This document shows, one piece after another, positions 24,347-35,551 of a stretch of 64,000 nucleotides of DNA. The notes below the pieces were generated by a model. It ran no database searches. It saw only the letters and a list, made by a program, of their open reading frames with translations, and had not been told where the DNA came from. The DNA lies in assembly GCF_918797505.1 (NCBI RefSeq), contig NC_092795.1, forward strand, positions 22,617,131 through 22,681,130, written 5' to 3'. A program made the position numbers and the translations under genes. Origin of the DNA: Bemisia tabaci (lineage: Eukaryota; Arthropoda; Insecta; Hemiptera; Aleyrodidae). Each line of letters opens with the position of its first letter. Position 1 is the first letter of the stretch.

Positions 24347-25134
24347 TTTAAATTTTGAGAAAGTGCGTCAGACAAAATATAAACCCCGTTCGAAGTTTAT
24401 ACGATACGTGGCACCTAATGAATTATTGTCATGGGAACGGAGTTCCCCATGATATTACAATCGTTCCGTTGCTATCGCTATGGGATTCCCTATGCCTCTG
24501 CGACCTTGAGCGTTTCGCCCAGTCTTCGATTTTTGGTTGATTTTCCGATGTATCAAAAACCGTTGTATTTTTTAGCCAATCATGTCTCTACGTCAAGTTG
24601 TGTTGATTTCTAAAATTCGCTTTCAGCGAGTTTTTTTCCACCTTGAGATGTCGTGTCTGACTGGTAAATCTGCGCAGAACCACGAAGTTCCGATTTTGGG
24701 CAAATTCTTTTTTTTGGGAGGTTCTGATTGGTTATTTTTCGCCATCAGTTTTCTGTTCGTTGGTGCAAAAGATCGCCTACCTCGGTGCTCTTGAGAAACC
24801 GCCATTATCCCACCTCAAATTTGAAAAATAGAAGTAAAGAAATAATAACCATCGTACAAGGTGGAAAATTGTTCTGGAGGACTCGTTACGGACAAAGAAG
24901 TCAAAATCAGAGCTCGATTGATTGATTTAATTCATGGATAAACAAATATCGCCTCAGCTTACTGCCGCGATGACAAATGCATGTTGAGGTGAACCCTGAG
25001 AGACATGAAAACCGTGCGAACCATGGCTCCTACAGCAATGCGCTTAGCTCATTTCTCTAGCGTCAAGGTCTCTTGTGATAAGTCCCGCCCATTGCCCGAG
25101 TCTTTTGTATGCTATTTTTACTCTTACTCTCGCC
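24347..25134. other. Spacer, nothing recognised
   Basis: Only short overlapping frames. No motif was seen. Confidence 0.4.
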
Positions 25135-25235
25135 GATCCGTTATAGCCTAGTTGACTAAACTGCCTCATATTTTTGATTAGGTGCGGGCAATGGGCGATC
25201 GGGAGTTCGATACCCGACGATGGGTGTTACTTTTT
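25135..25235 (+). repeat. tRNA-derived SINE-like unit
   Basis: An A-box-like TAGCCTAGTTGACTA (25144-25158) and a B-box-like GAGTTCGATACCC (25203-25215) are about 60 bases apart. No full cloverleaf with a matching acceptor stem is apparent. It is probably the head of a tRNA-derived SINE or a degraded tRNA. Confidence 0.5.
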
Positions 25236-25332
25236 AATGGTTGTATTGAATGTTTTAGACTAATCATCAAAAAATAATTAATACTAGATGATAAATGTAC
25301 GAACATTTTCTCGTGAATTAATATGTTAAACA

Positions 25333-25873
25333 AAAATACTGGAATATACCTCCTTCATATAATCAGCCACATGTTCCCCCAAATTAATGACGTTATTTTC
25401 TTTTTTCAATAAAGTTAATTTGCATTCAACGTTCGTAAGTTAAGCAAAAAGTACCTATTGATACAAATAGAAAGACATGAAAATAGTATGTCTAACATTT
25501 CAGTTGTTTTTTTTTTTTATTTATTTTTTGTTTTTTTGTTTTTTCAATAAAACAAATTGACTGGGACTAGAATCATTGTATCTCTGAAGACAAAAGCTAA
25601 GTTTTTTGATACAGAAATACTAATATATTCATCCTTTATATAATCAAGGAGATGTTGACCCAAATATTGATGTATATTTTCTCTGTTCGCCCAAATTAAT
25701 GATGGTATTTTCTTTTTTCAATAAAATTAATTTACATTCCACGTTCTTAAAGCAATATTTTCTCCAAAATTCAGCAAAAAATAACAATTTATACCTACGC
25801 AAAAAGTAAATAAAGAAATAAAGCAATGACATGAAAGTAGTATAGGTAGTACACACCTAACATTTCAGTTACA
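25333..25873. repeat. Tandem duplication of ~170-250 bp, diverged
   Basis: CAAATTAATGACGTTATTTT with CTTTTTTCAATAAAGTTAAT, then AAGACATGAAAATAGTAT and CTAACATTTCAGTT (25333-25505), recur in the same order at 25618-25873. The second copy carries extra inserted bases. Confidence 0.75.
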
Positions 25874-28800
25874 TCTATTTGAATGAAAAAAATGGCAACT
25901 TAGGAAGCACATAGGTCACTTATGATGCGTATTCGGGCATATGCGTAGAGTAAAAATATCATACTTTACGCTGAAAAAACGAAACTGAAAGTTAAATGCG
26001 TTAACTTCCGAAAACCATACATAATCCAACGAAATAAATAATTGGTAAATAACAGTTTTCTTGTATGGAAAGAAAAAAAATTAAAAATGTTAAAAAAGAG
26101 ATGTCGACACAAAATTACATAGCCCTTCAATTCTAAAGATACTACAAACGAACTGTACCTTAACATTTTCATATCCCAGAAGCAAAAGTTCCCATGACGA
26201 ATATTGCTATCGCTAGCGATTGCAAAAACCAACTTGTTTTTCTATTACATACGTTGCGTTACGCCAACGCTCAAACTGCGATTTAGAACCTCGCGTATGA
26301 TTCTGACGGGAACCAACGCATTGGGAAGGGTTCGCTTTAGTTTCCTGTTGCTATCAGTTGAGCAAATATGTATTTTACACGGGCAAAAATATCTCGAGAC
26401 GTGTCTTATAATGTGGGTCAATTTGCTCACTAACTTGCAAATCCTCACGAACACCGCGCCATGTTACTTTGGCTCAGCTGTAAGCGCATTTTGGATTTCG
26501 CAGAGGACAAAGCTATTCTCGGCCACCAATTGAATGATTTGCTACGTTTTGACCCTGAAATATGAGAAGTTTCAATGCTATTTGAAAATTCTGCTGGTGA
26601 CATAACTTGCTCCTAAATTTACTGTTCTGTAAATTGTTCGGTCGTACCTAAAAAGAGCTACTTCAGTTTCAGAGTGAGCTAGAAACATCTGAAATTTCTT
26701 TCAAAACGACAAAAGTCGCATTTTCTAGACCTGGTGGTAATATATTTTTACATTTTGATCAAATGTATTTCCTTAACTTTTTTCAAAAAATGAAAATCAA
26801 CTCCTTCGAATTTTCGGAATTATTTCTTTAACAGTATCAGCGAAACTCAAGCTAGCTGTTTTACCAATTTCACACAATTGAGAAGATAGTATTTTATTTA
26901 AGAAAAGCCTGATTCTGAGAGATAAATGCGACTTTAAATTATGTAAGACCTTTGATACGTAAAAAAAGGGAGCATGTGTAATTAAGAGAAAGGATGTTAA
27001 CGGTTTCACCTTTTTCGGCGAATACTTTTCTAAAGAACAATTATTAACGAACAAGACATATTTCCTCATCGAATCTTATCGGCTGTATCTCTTAACGAAG
27101 ACTTCGACTTAAAAAAACTTTGTAACTGACATCATACCGCAGTAAAGTCATAATTCTATCTACCTTAATTATCTCTGCGACTTACTTTGGGTCCATAGCC
27201 CAATAATAACTTAACCGATGACTTCGCATAGAGTTTCGCAAATGTTCCCCTGGAGGACGCAGCCGTCGCTCTACGTTAAGCAATTCCTCCTACTTAGGAA
27301 CAATAACAGCAATACCCCCCATAAAAAAGTCTTCCGACTCAGCCTACCTTCTACCTACAATTTAAGACCGCGCCGTTACACAGTACCAAAAAAACGTGAA
27401 AAGCCTCCGCTTTGCGTTCTCGAGGCCGGGGGCGGCGGGTTTAAACCCCCCAAGAAGGATAAAATACAGCTCCGAATCCCGAATTCGCCACCGCTCCGTC
27501 GTCTCGGCGACATTTACACGTAGCAAATTCAATTTCAAGAAAGCGACGCCGCGCAATTCGCATTCATAACATGTGTATTATGATTCATAAAATTAACCGA
27601 CAGCTCGGCGAATAGGCGGGGGCCGTAGGCGGAGCCGAGGCGGCGGAGGGGGAGCAGGGGGGTAGGCGGAGGGGGAGCAGGGGGGTAGGCGGAGGGGGGT
27701 GTAATGGAGTCGTGGCTTGGCTTGATTGTCGGGAACAAAAGAAAAGTGGAAATAAATTAGAGGAAAAAGTAATTCAACAACGTGACATGTGCCAACGTCC
27801 CCCCTCCCGTCCCCACGAGTTATTTTTCGTTGTAAGCTCCGCGGAGGCAAAAAAAAGCAAAACAAAACAAAACAGAACGAAAAAGCTCCGAAACAGATGC
27901 TGAAGACGTTGCTCAAAGCTCGGTGAACATACGTCTCGTCGAGTGTCTTCATTCCTCGGTGAAAAAAGCTCTCCGTCCCGCCCCTTTGTCCCGTGCGACG
28001 GCGGCGGGGGGGGGGGTGTATTTTAATTCCCCGTTTGTCCCGAGTCTCCGAAAGTTTGATAGTGAGGATCCCTCGGATTTTTAATTAGGTTTTGTCCCCC
28101 TCCCCCCGCCCTCCACGTGTCATTTTCTGACTGGGATGATTTTTTACGCTCAAACCGGTCCGGTCTTCCGGTGCCGACTGGGTGAGCTTTGAGCTTATCT
28201 TTTTTTCCTCCGGTTGACGGGAACTTTTTTCTTGATCTTCGCGTCTCCTTGACTGTCTTGCGAGACGGAACTGCTCGTGACAATTCTGAAGTGCGTTGGG
28301 GGGAATTTAAATTGAGTTCTCTCCGATTAACGGAAAGAGTTGTAATATTTTATGGTGCAGCCCCTGAAAGTTTCAAGGCGAAGAAAAGAGTGCAGGGCAT
28401 GGAAGATGCTCATTTTCTTCCACGATCGTCATTTTTATGAATGTTGAATCCGTGATTATGAACGAATAGATACAAGGGACCATGAAGTGGGTTAGAGTCT
28501 GATTGAGTCCCTGGAAAATCTGGCTGCGGAACAGAACCAGAATTTCTGGTTCCTCAAACTTTCTCCTACACTTCTATGACTTGAGGTCGATAGGGGTCTA
28601 ATTTCATAAATTCGACATTACAATTGGTTGAAATAATTATTTCCGTTTGACTATCTTCCTTTTTCATTTGAGGGTCTGTTGTTTTACATACACCAAAAAT
28701 GACTCTCAATAAGGTATGAGCCTCGGTCGTTCACCTAATGGGCATTATCGTTATGATGGATGACGTCGTAACCTAACCTTGAAATGGAGGTCGATAATCG

Positions 28801-31800
28801 GAGCAATCTTTTAAAATTAATTGTGGTAGAGAGATTCTATCTTTGAATTTATACATTGAATTTAAGATGAAGATTTTAATATAGCAGAAGTTTCTACCAA
28901 TTGTTTTCGGTTTCATCATTTCTTATAAAAAAACCTATACCATACGTTTAGCAACGTTATTTCTCAAAGAACAAATCAAGAATTGATCCACTCAAATATT
29001 CACTTTTAAAATAGTCAATGGTTCCAAAGGTACACTCTACTATACTCGACAGCATTGTGCGTATACATATACATCACTGGGTTCGTACAAAAAAGTGCCT
29101 AGCATTATCAGGAAAACAACATGTTTTCAATTACATTAACCTTGAAGACGCGTAGACCCAAGATCACCCTGAATTTCAGGGCACTCCGAGAGCACATTTA
29201 TCCTGCGTCCCCTCGTTCAGACCAGAAATTTATTTTGCATACAAAATAATTTGTATTCAAAAGGGGATGGCCTCCTCTATTTCATACATTATAAATCGCT
29301 CCTGCCTCCTGGGCCGGTAGCTTTTTGTGATAAGGTGTGTCTCATCGAGGTTATGATTTTTCATCCTCCCCTCTTTTCGTGTCCTTTCTGAGTTAAAACC
29401 GCGTGAACACTCAAGTATCGATTATCGATTCTGCAGCAAGAATCGACTCATTTTTACTCATGGCATAAAAAAGTTATGTAATAAACTCTCCGACCAGCCG
29501 CGATGCATGTTTTTTTCAGTATGGTGGATAGCTTGAAAATCTTCAAACTTAACTTCAAAATCAGCGTCATTTATCTTCGCCATTGCTTCAAACTTATCGC
29601 TCACTATAATAAAACTAAAGTTTACTTGAGTCAGAACAGGAACTAAAATAATCTCATTAGGCTTTAAAATTAAATAATTTTTTCGGACCACACTGAATCT
29701 TTCTTAATAAGCTCACAAATTTTGCGTTTGGGGAAAGATTGTCAACACTAAATTATGTAGTTATTTGCCAAACGTATCGTTGGTTTTCAGTGACTGATTT
29801 GACCTGGGTTGATCTTGTATTATTCCCGTACAATTCTACTTAGAATTGATTGACTCTTAATGTATATTGTAAAATTTAGCGTCTTACTCATGAGATAGTT
29901 CTAAAAATATCTATCCTGATATGAATTCGCGCAAGAAATGCGTAGTATTGTAGTTAAATCGCACTGAATTTAACAGAACGGAATCATGTCACGTTTTGGA
30001 AAACGAGTTAGAATTACTTTAGAGTTATGAATGGCCGAACATGTTTCCTCTTGAAAATTCAAACTTTGAAAAACATATTTTAATTGAGAAAATAGGCATT
30101 GACTTGACTTCGAATATAGAATCTTATTGAGAAATAAAACCTCAAACCCTTTCCGAGTTCGTCCCTAGAAAGACCTTACATGTCAAATTCGCTTCATTTT
30201 TTGATACTATGATTTTTTCACTGTTTGGATCCACTTCGATATAATCGAACACTGCTTTCACGGAAAACTCCGATGAAAAGTCGAGATACACGCTTTTTCC
30301 TGAGCGAGGGAGCTTTTCCCTTCTGCCCTTTTCGGATGCAATTTCCTAAAACGCATGCACCCAAGTGCGTGAGCAAACAGCCAATATTTTCAGGGTCTCG
30401 AAGAGGGGTTCGATGGCGTTAATATAAGTGGTAAAGAAATATTCCTCGAAAGGTAATGTTTCCCGTTTGCATTTGATTGATAAGTTGCCTTAAGATTGGC
30501 TTCGCACGCGATGAGCCTCTCCCCTCCCCCACACCCCAACCCTCTTCGCTACCCTCCAACCTTTTAAACCCAGACGTTACCCCTCGCCGTTGTGCGGTAT
30601 CGTTTTCCCTGATTGGTTGGGATGTAGACAGATTTTAACACGTATACGACAGCTATCGATACGCAAGACTATTATGATCCTTCCTAAGACGTGGATATAC
30701 TGCCGGGAGAACTCCGTGTCTTTCGGGGGGTTCCGTGTTCGGCTCTGAGACTGCCTTTTAAGTTTTGTTGCATGATTTCGATACAGCTTTGAGCACGTTT
30801 AATGATAGGGTCGTAGACAGACGTGAATTGAAACGATGCAATTTTCGCTTCAAGGTTGATTCTTAGATCAGTTCCCCGTACAGAAGAGCTTCCATGTATT
30901 GTGAATTTCATCCGTAATGGAATTGTCTTATCACAAAACGAAAACAGAAAATCCTACTCCAAATAAGTAATTATATCAATAATCTTTTTAAAAAAGTAAT
31001 TTTTTCAATACTTGAACAAATTTGAAAAAAAAAAGTGCTATGTTGGATTTTTAATCCATCTCAATGTAGGGTGATTTTAAGATTTTAATTTGCCACTTAT
31101 TGTCATATCTTCCAAGCAAACTGATCATCTTACTCAGTTCCATGTTTAAACGTATTACATCCAAATGTAGATTTCAGAGACCATTTTCCTGCTTATTACT
31201 ATGGTGTTAGCAAAGATGGCCGAATTTTAAAAAACTGGAACTTTGGTCCAATTATTGACTACAAACTTGGGGTTTTCTTTGAAATTTTTCTCACAGATTT
31301 GAAGCATTTTCTACTTGAATTTCCTTAAGGATCATTCACGTTGCAAAAACTATTAATTTGCTTTCTATTTTCGGACCAAAGTGTGTTTTCGTATGCGAAA
31401 AAGCGAGACAAACCAACTCATGAACCATTAAAAAAGCTGGGAGGTTGTGCGAGGCTAAAATATTCTCGAAGACCTTTGACTGCAGACCAACAAGATAAAC
31501 ATTTACTCTCCGTTTATCTATGACGTCTTACATGCTATTCATGCATATTTCTAAAGCGAGAGCCTTGAGTCCTTGAATATCTATTACGATCGAATAATAA
31601 TGCGACTAAAATACCCTTTACGGAGCCATTTAAAATCTACTTTCCTCTTTCTTTTTTGTACCATAGGAGCAGAGTTTCTTTAGACTGACCACCTTGACAC
31701 GATAACGCAACGAAACTCATCCAGTCTTGCCGGACTGCAACTTGATTGTTGAATCATTATAGCATGACTCCCATGGAGAAAACTTCGTACATAGGACCCA

Positions 31801-32107
31801 AAGTTCAGCTCATCTCGTCGTTCTTGTGACACAATAAGGGCGTATCTTAATGTCCATGAGTCCTGAATTGCATAGATCCATACTTTCTCGGGCTCAAGCG
31901 GAAATGGATACTTGAAGTTTTCGGATCGTGCATCCGAAAACTTGAAGTTCGGCTGCCGAGGTTCGGATCACACATCTGAAGTACTTCCATGCTTCTGTTG
32001 ACTTCATAGAAATTGCGACCGAGGTACCAAACTCAACGAAAATCCTTTGGTGAAAATTTTGCCACAATGGACCTGCGTTCCTTCTCCGGTGGACGATCAC
32101 ACATGCA
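25874..32107. other. Long gene-poor stretch
   Basis: Six kilobases without a supported gene or a complete element. 27350-28290 is GC-rich, with a repeated GCGGAGGGGGAGCAGGGGGG minisatellite (27630-27697) and a G9 run near 28008. The frames there (Pro- or Arg-rich, both strands) reflect composition. Elsewhere the sequence is AT-rich with only short frames. Small coding exons of multi-exon genes could be missed by eye. Confidence 0.4.
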
Positions 32108-32221
32108 TGGACCACATTTTGAATGAGGAACCACTATTTCTAGCTCATTTTAGAAACATCATATGTGCCATTGGTTTTCCAATGCAGAAAGGTGATTTTA
32201 TGGAAGAGCTAGAGTACCTTA
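32108..32221. mobile_element. Short MITE of the ACTATTTCTGGCTCAT family
   Basis: Starts TGGACCACATTTTGAATGAG, continues GAACCACTATTTCTAGCTCA and ends with a decayed inverse (GGAAGAGCTAGAGTACCTTA). It is the same family as 24212-24346 and 59743-59873. Confidence 0.75.
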
Positions 32222-32598
32222 TTCGGGAGAGTTTGGCCACTGGGCCCCATTGAGGGGCTTCAGACCCAAAAATGACGGTGCTTTGTTAGGGCCGGATTTA
32301 CCTACTTACCGCCCATGGGCCGCCTGTATTTTGCCACCCCTCTCTCATTCGTTTTGAAACATCAATACAAACCATAAAGTGAAAGTACCGGAGGGAGAGG
32401 GGTGCATAAGACACGTTTACCCGTGTTGGACACATTTTTTTGCGAACGCCCTGTCAATACTACCAGCAAAAGTTCACGAAGCTTTGCGCGAAAGTTATGT
32501 TCCGTAAACCTATCTCCGTGTGGACAAGGCCTCCCATTTATAAGAAATGAACGAAAAACTATGAAAGAACAAACATGAATGTGGTTTAATAATTTTAA

Positions 32599-32825
32599 CC
32601 CTCTATGGCATGAATTAATTTTGGATCTCAGATTCCAGGGGACACTTATCTATTTTGTTGCTTGCATAAAAAAAGAGTACCTAATTTTTTTCAAAATTTT
32701 TAAGTTGAGGGAATTAATTTTTCAAAAACAGAAACAACTAATGAAATTTTGCAAAATCATGGCGCAGGGAAAAGAATTGGTTTTTAAAAACCCCGAAAGT
32801 ACGTTGTTGCGAATGCCATAGAAGG
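32599..32825. mobile_element. piggyBac-like MITE, older copy
   Basis: TTAA (32595-32598) is followed by CCCTCTATGGCATGAATTAA. The right end reads ATGCCATAGAAGG, followed by TTTG, a decayed TTAA. The interior shares TTAATTTTGGATCTCAGATT and ATGAAATTTTGCAAAATCAT with the nested copy at 22287-22530. At 227 bp it is non-coding. Confidence 0.85.
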
Positions 32826-32848
32826 TTTGCCGCCGCGCCGCGCTAACC

Positions 32849-33085
32849 GCGTGAAGTATTCCTACAATCTTATAGGCGCTATGCGTCATACGCCGACCGC
32901 TGCTAAACTCACTGTGTTTGACGCAATGCGTGAAGTATTCATGCAGTCTTGTAGGCACTATGCGTTTCACGCTGACGGCTGCTGGCCGCACTGTGTTTGA
33001 CGCGATGCGTGAAGTATTCATGCAGTATTGTAGGCGCTAATATGTGTTACATGCCGATTGCTGCGCCGAGGGCTTCTCCTTTTCA
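32849..33085 (+). repeat. 79-bp tandem repeat, three units
   Basis: GCGTGAAGTATTC recurs at 32849, 32928 and 33007, an exact 79-bp period. Each unit continues with TTGTAGGCGCTA-type and ACTGTGTTTGACGC-type words. The last unit runs out near 33085. Related single units in the inverse orientation occur at 2526-2655 and in the loop of 16630-16745. Confidence 0.9.
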
Positions 33086-33179
33086 TCTCAAGTCCTCGTT
33101 ATCATTTCTCTCTGCGCCGCGCCGCTCCAGCAGCCAGATTGTTGAAATTTATGTCAGCACGTTACGACCAGAATCGAAA

Positions 33180-33290
33180 ATCGATAAAATTTTTGCAGAA
33201 CGCAAAAAATTGATGGTAGATGGTGCGCACCAAGTCACCATTTGATCGGAAATTGCTGGAAATTTGAGCGTGTATCCAGGCCTCTAGAGG
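33180..33290 (+). repeat. Dispersed repeat, shared with 53383-53470
   Basis: TTGATGGTAGATGGTGCGCA and CCATTTGATCGGAAATTGCT through GCGTGTATCCAGG also occur at 53383-53470. The last part resembles the end of the foldback at 39151-39420 (GATACACGATCAAATT in inverse). Confidence 0.8.
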
Positions 33291-33299
33291 GCTCCATTC

Positions 33300-33392
33300 A
33301 GCCTATGGCTTTTAGCCATACTCTCCCTATTAAAGTACTCTAGCAAGAGCCAAAGATAGTGGCTCCTCACTGCAAAATGTAATCCACATGAC
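33300..33392. repeat. Fragment of ACTATTTCTGGCTCAT family
   Basis: AAGATAGTGGCTCCTCACTG followed by CAAAATGTAATCCACATG is the right terminus of the ~130-bp MITE family. The left end is not recognisable. Confidence 0.55.
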
Positions 33393-33439
33393 AAGTTCCG
33401 AGTAGGATCTCACAAGCTCCATCTCGAAAAAAGTCGAGT

Positions 33440-33840
33440 TTCCAGGACTTGTGGCACCGGTCGGGAACCCATACTCGCGGCGGGGAATAAAAGTCCGTAG
33501 CCGTGTCAATAACGAAACTCGCGACTTTTTCGCTTTTCTGCTTTGTTGCTTTTTGCCGGAGAGTGTCGGAGCTATTATCCGCCGTCGCGAATGCGGGCGA
33601 GTCGACGCGACGCGACGCGGTGCGGTGCGCCTTCACCTCTCTTTCGCGCAACGATGCACCCGCGAGCCGCGAATGCTGCGATACGGTGTGAAAATATTCG
33701 CTCATATCGCATAATGCCGATTGCCGCCGCCGTCGTCGTGGACCCCGTTGCCACGGTGAGAGAGCCGGGTTCTTGGAAAAATCCCCGCTCGTGGAAACTT
33801 GGGGCTCTCTCTAAGCTAATTTCCGCGATCGGATAGGATT
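33440..33840 (+). other. CpG-rich island, possible first exon
   Basis: GC- and CpG-rich with the repeat GACGCGACGCGACGCGGTGC near 33604. An ATG at 33714 opens a short Ala/Val-rich frame (MPIAAAVVVDPVAT). It runs directly into ACGGTGAGA, a good donor site with the GT at 33756. This is the layout of a promoter-proximal first exon, but no matching downstream exon was identified, so it remains speculative. Confidence 0.3.
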
Positions 33841-34197
33841 CACTTCGAGGAATGGTGAGTGTTGAGCGATGCTCGTGTTTGTTGGGGCAACGACCGAATT
33901 GAGCGAGAAAAGAATACGCAGATGCCGCGATCACACGCTGAATGTGGGAGCTGAATGTGGAAGTCATCGGCTCGATGCCTGAATTTTGTGCGTGTCACGC
34001 AAAATTCAGCAACGACTCTCAGCGACCATCGGATAATGTCGGATTTGTCTGAACTATTCGAATAGATTTGATACACATCTGAATGAAAATAACTCGAATT
34101 TGCGAAATTTCAGTTGCTGAGCGATGACTGTTGACCCCCATATTCAGCTACCGAATTCAGCATGCGATTTTGGCGAGAGCGAAGTAGAGACCGTTAA

Positions 34198-34310
34198 GGC
34201 CCGGGTACACCCGTGAGTTTCAGGCGCTTGCTGAAAGCAAAACACCAATGGGCAAGGTCTCGTATGGTGTTTCACTTTCAACAAGCGCTTGTAACTCGCA
34301 GGTGCATCTG
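34198..34310. repeat. Foldback, ~43-bp arms
   Basis: TACACCCGTGAGTTTCAGGC with GCTTGCTGAAAGCAAAACAC pairs with GTGTTTCACTTTCAACAAGC through CTTGTAACTCGCAGGTGCA. The arms are diverged and the element is non-coding. Confidence 0.8.
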
Positions 34311-34644
34311 GCGCTTTAGATAGAATTTTCTGGCGATTGGTGGAAACTTGTATACATTTTTGGAGATACACCATTAACTCTTACGATTAAAGTCTTGTTG
34401 CCTGTTGAGAAATGTGTTTCCCGACACAAGCCGTTGTTTCATAAACTATTTAGTCGTTCTATTTGACCCGTAGCACAACAGCTAACGACACGACAAGATT
34501 CGAGTTGCCATAATCATTCATATCCATAACCTTTGATAATCATTAATTCGCAAAAAACATGATATTTCAAACTCCACCGGTGCATACCTAGTCTACTGGT
34601 TTAATCCAAAATCAACTTCCAGACCTGATACAAAGCTCTTAAAG

Positions 34645-34911
34645 TTGAGGCCGTGTGAGAAAAATACTATTGTACTTGAAGAGAGTTCACACCCACTGTC
34701 ACATCGTCAGTCTAATTCTACAAATAGGGGTCCTTGGTTTGAATGTAAAAGCGAGAAAACCTCAAATGATGATTTTTCAGCAAATGATTTGTGGTTCATA
34801 ACCAATAACCACGGCAACCCTACTGTACCCTATTTTGGAACTCATGAGTACTCTCCCGTGGAGAAGTGGTGCGGTCCTACTTTCAGCAGCTTTTTTGAGC
34901 TTTCGAAATGA
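34645..34911 (+). CDS. Unrecognised open frame, possible terminal exon
   Basis: An 88-codon frame with no ATG in it, so if real it must be an exon. A plausible acceptor (CAACTTCCAG) lies upstream at about 34622. The product is mixed in composition, with Trp, Cys and Asn residues spread through it (for example PWFECKSEK and EKWCGPTF). It has no signal peptide, membrane segment or known domain that I can name. It ends in TGA at 34911. It could equally be chance; I give it low weight. Confidence 0.2.
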   Translation: MRPCEKNTIVLEESSHPLSHRQSNSTNRGPWFECKSEKTSNDDFSANDLWFITNNHGNPTVPYFGTHEYSPVEKWCGPTFSSFFELSK

Positions 34912-35351
34912 TATTAGACAAAACCAGAGGCAAAATTGACGTAGAAATAAATGGTAAAATCGGAAATCTCCAAAACAGTCAGAAGTCTAATCTACTACAG
35001 AGAAAACACTGCGATTTGTACGGAACCTCGAAGTTTCCAGTAACAAGAACAGAGTACGATTCACTGTAACCAAAATGATGCAGTATAGTAAATTTTATAT
35101 TCTTTGCCGAAGACTTGGACACACAGGGGAAAAAACACCCAAAAATGATGCAACTTCAACTATTTAAACTTTTAAACTTTTTAACTTTTTTTTGAGGATG
35201 ACAATACTTCCTCTGCCCGCAAGGGGAAGGAGAAAGTAAAAATGTTGGTTAACTTCCGAGAACTTCGGTCTGCGACTACATAAACTGACGTTATAACCAA
35301 AGTTTTTTTTTTATTTTTTTAATATCCGTGATGAGGTTGTGAAACTGACAA

Positions 35352-35551
35352 GCCCTTCGCACACGTTGCAAGTGTTTTACTGAAGGTGGGATCATCGGTG
35401 CATCACTCATCGATGATCGTGAAATGTTTTGCAAAAACCCTCATCGATGATCGTGAAATTTGCGCGGGCCCCGCAAATTTCACGATCATAGATGAATGAT
35501 GCAATGATAACCCCCACTTTCGCCTCAAAATTTGCAACGTGTGCAAAGGGC
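35352..35551. mobile_element. Foldback MITE centred on GCGGGGCCC
   Basis: The outer arms GCCCTTCGCACACGTTGCAA and TTTGCAACGTGTGCAAAGGGC pair. The inner arms CATCGATGATCGTGAAATTT and CAAATTTCACGATCATAG pair around a GGGCCC centre. The direct word CATCGATGATCGTGAAAT occurs twice on the left arm. It is about 200 bp and non-coding. Confidence 0.85.

Noticed and set aside
27350..28290. Multiple frames on both strands
   Set aside because: GC- and purine-rich composition with a G-rich minisatellite. The Pro/Arg/Gly-rich products are artefacts.
7740..33085. CRISPR-like array
   Set aside because: The 79- and 109-bp arrays have no constant short repeat with variable spacers and no cas genes. They are ordinary eukaryotic tandem repeats.
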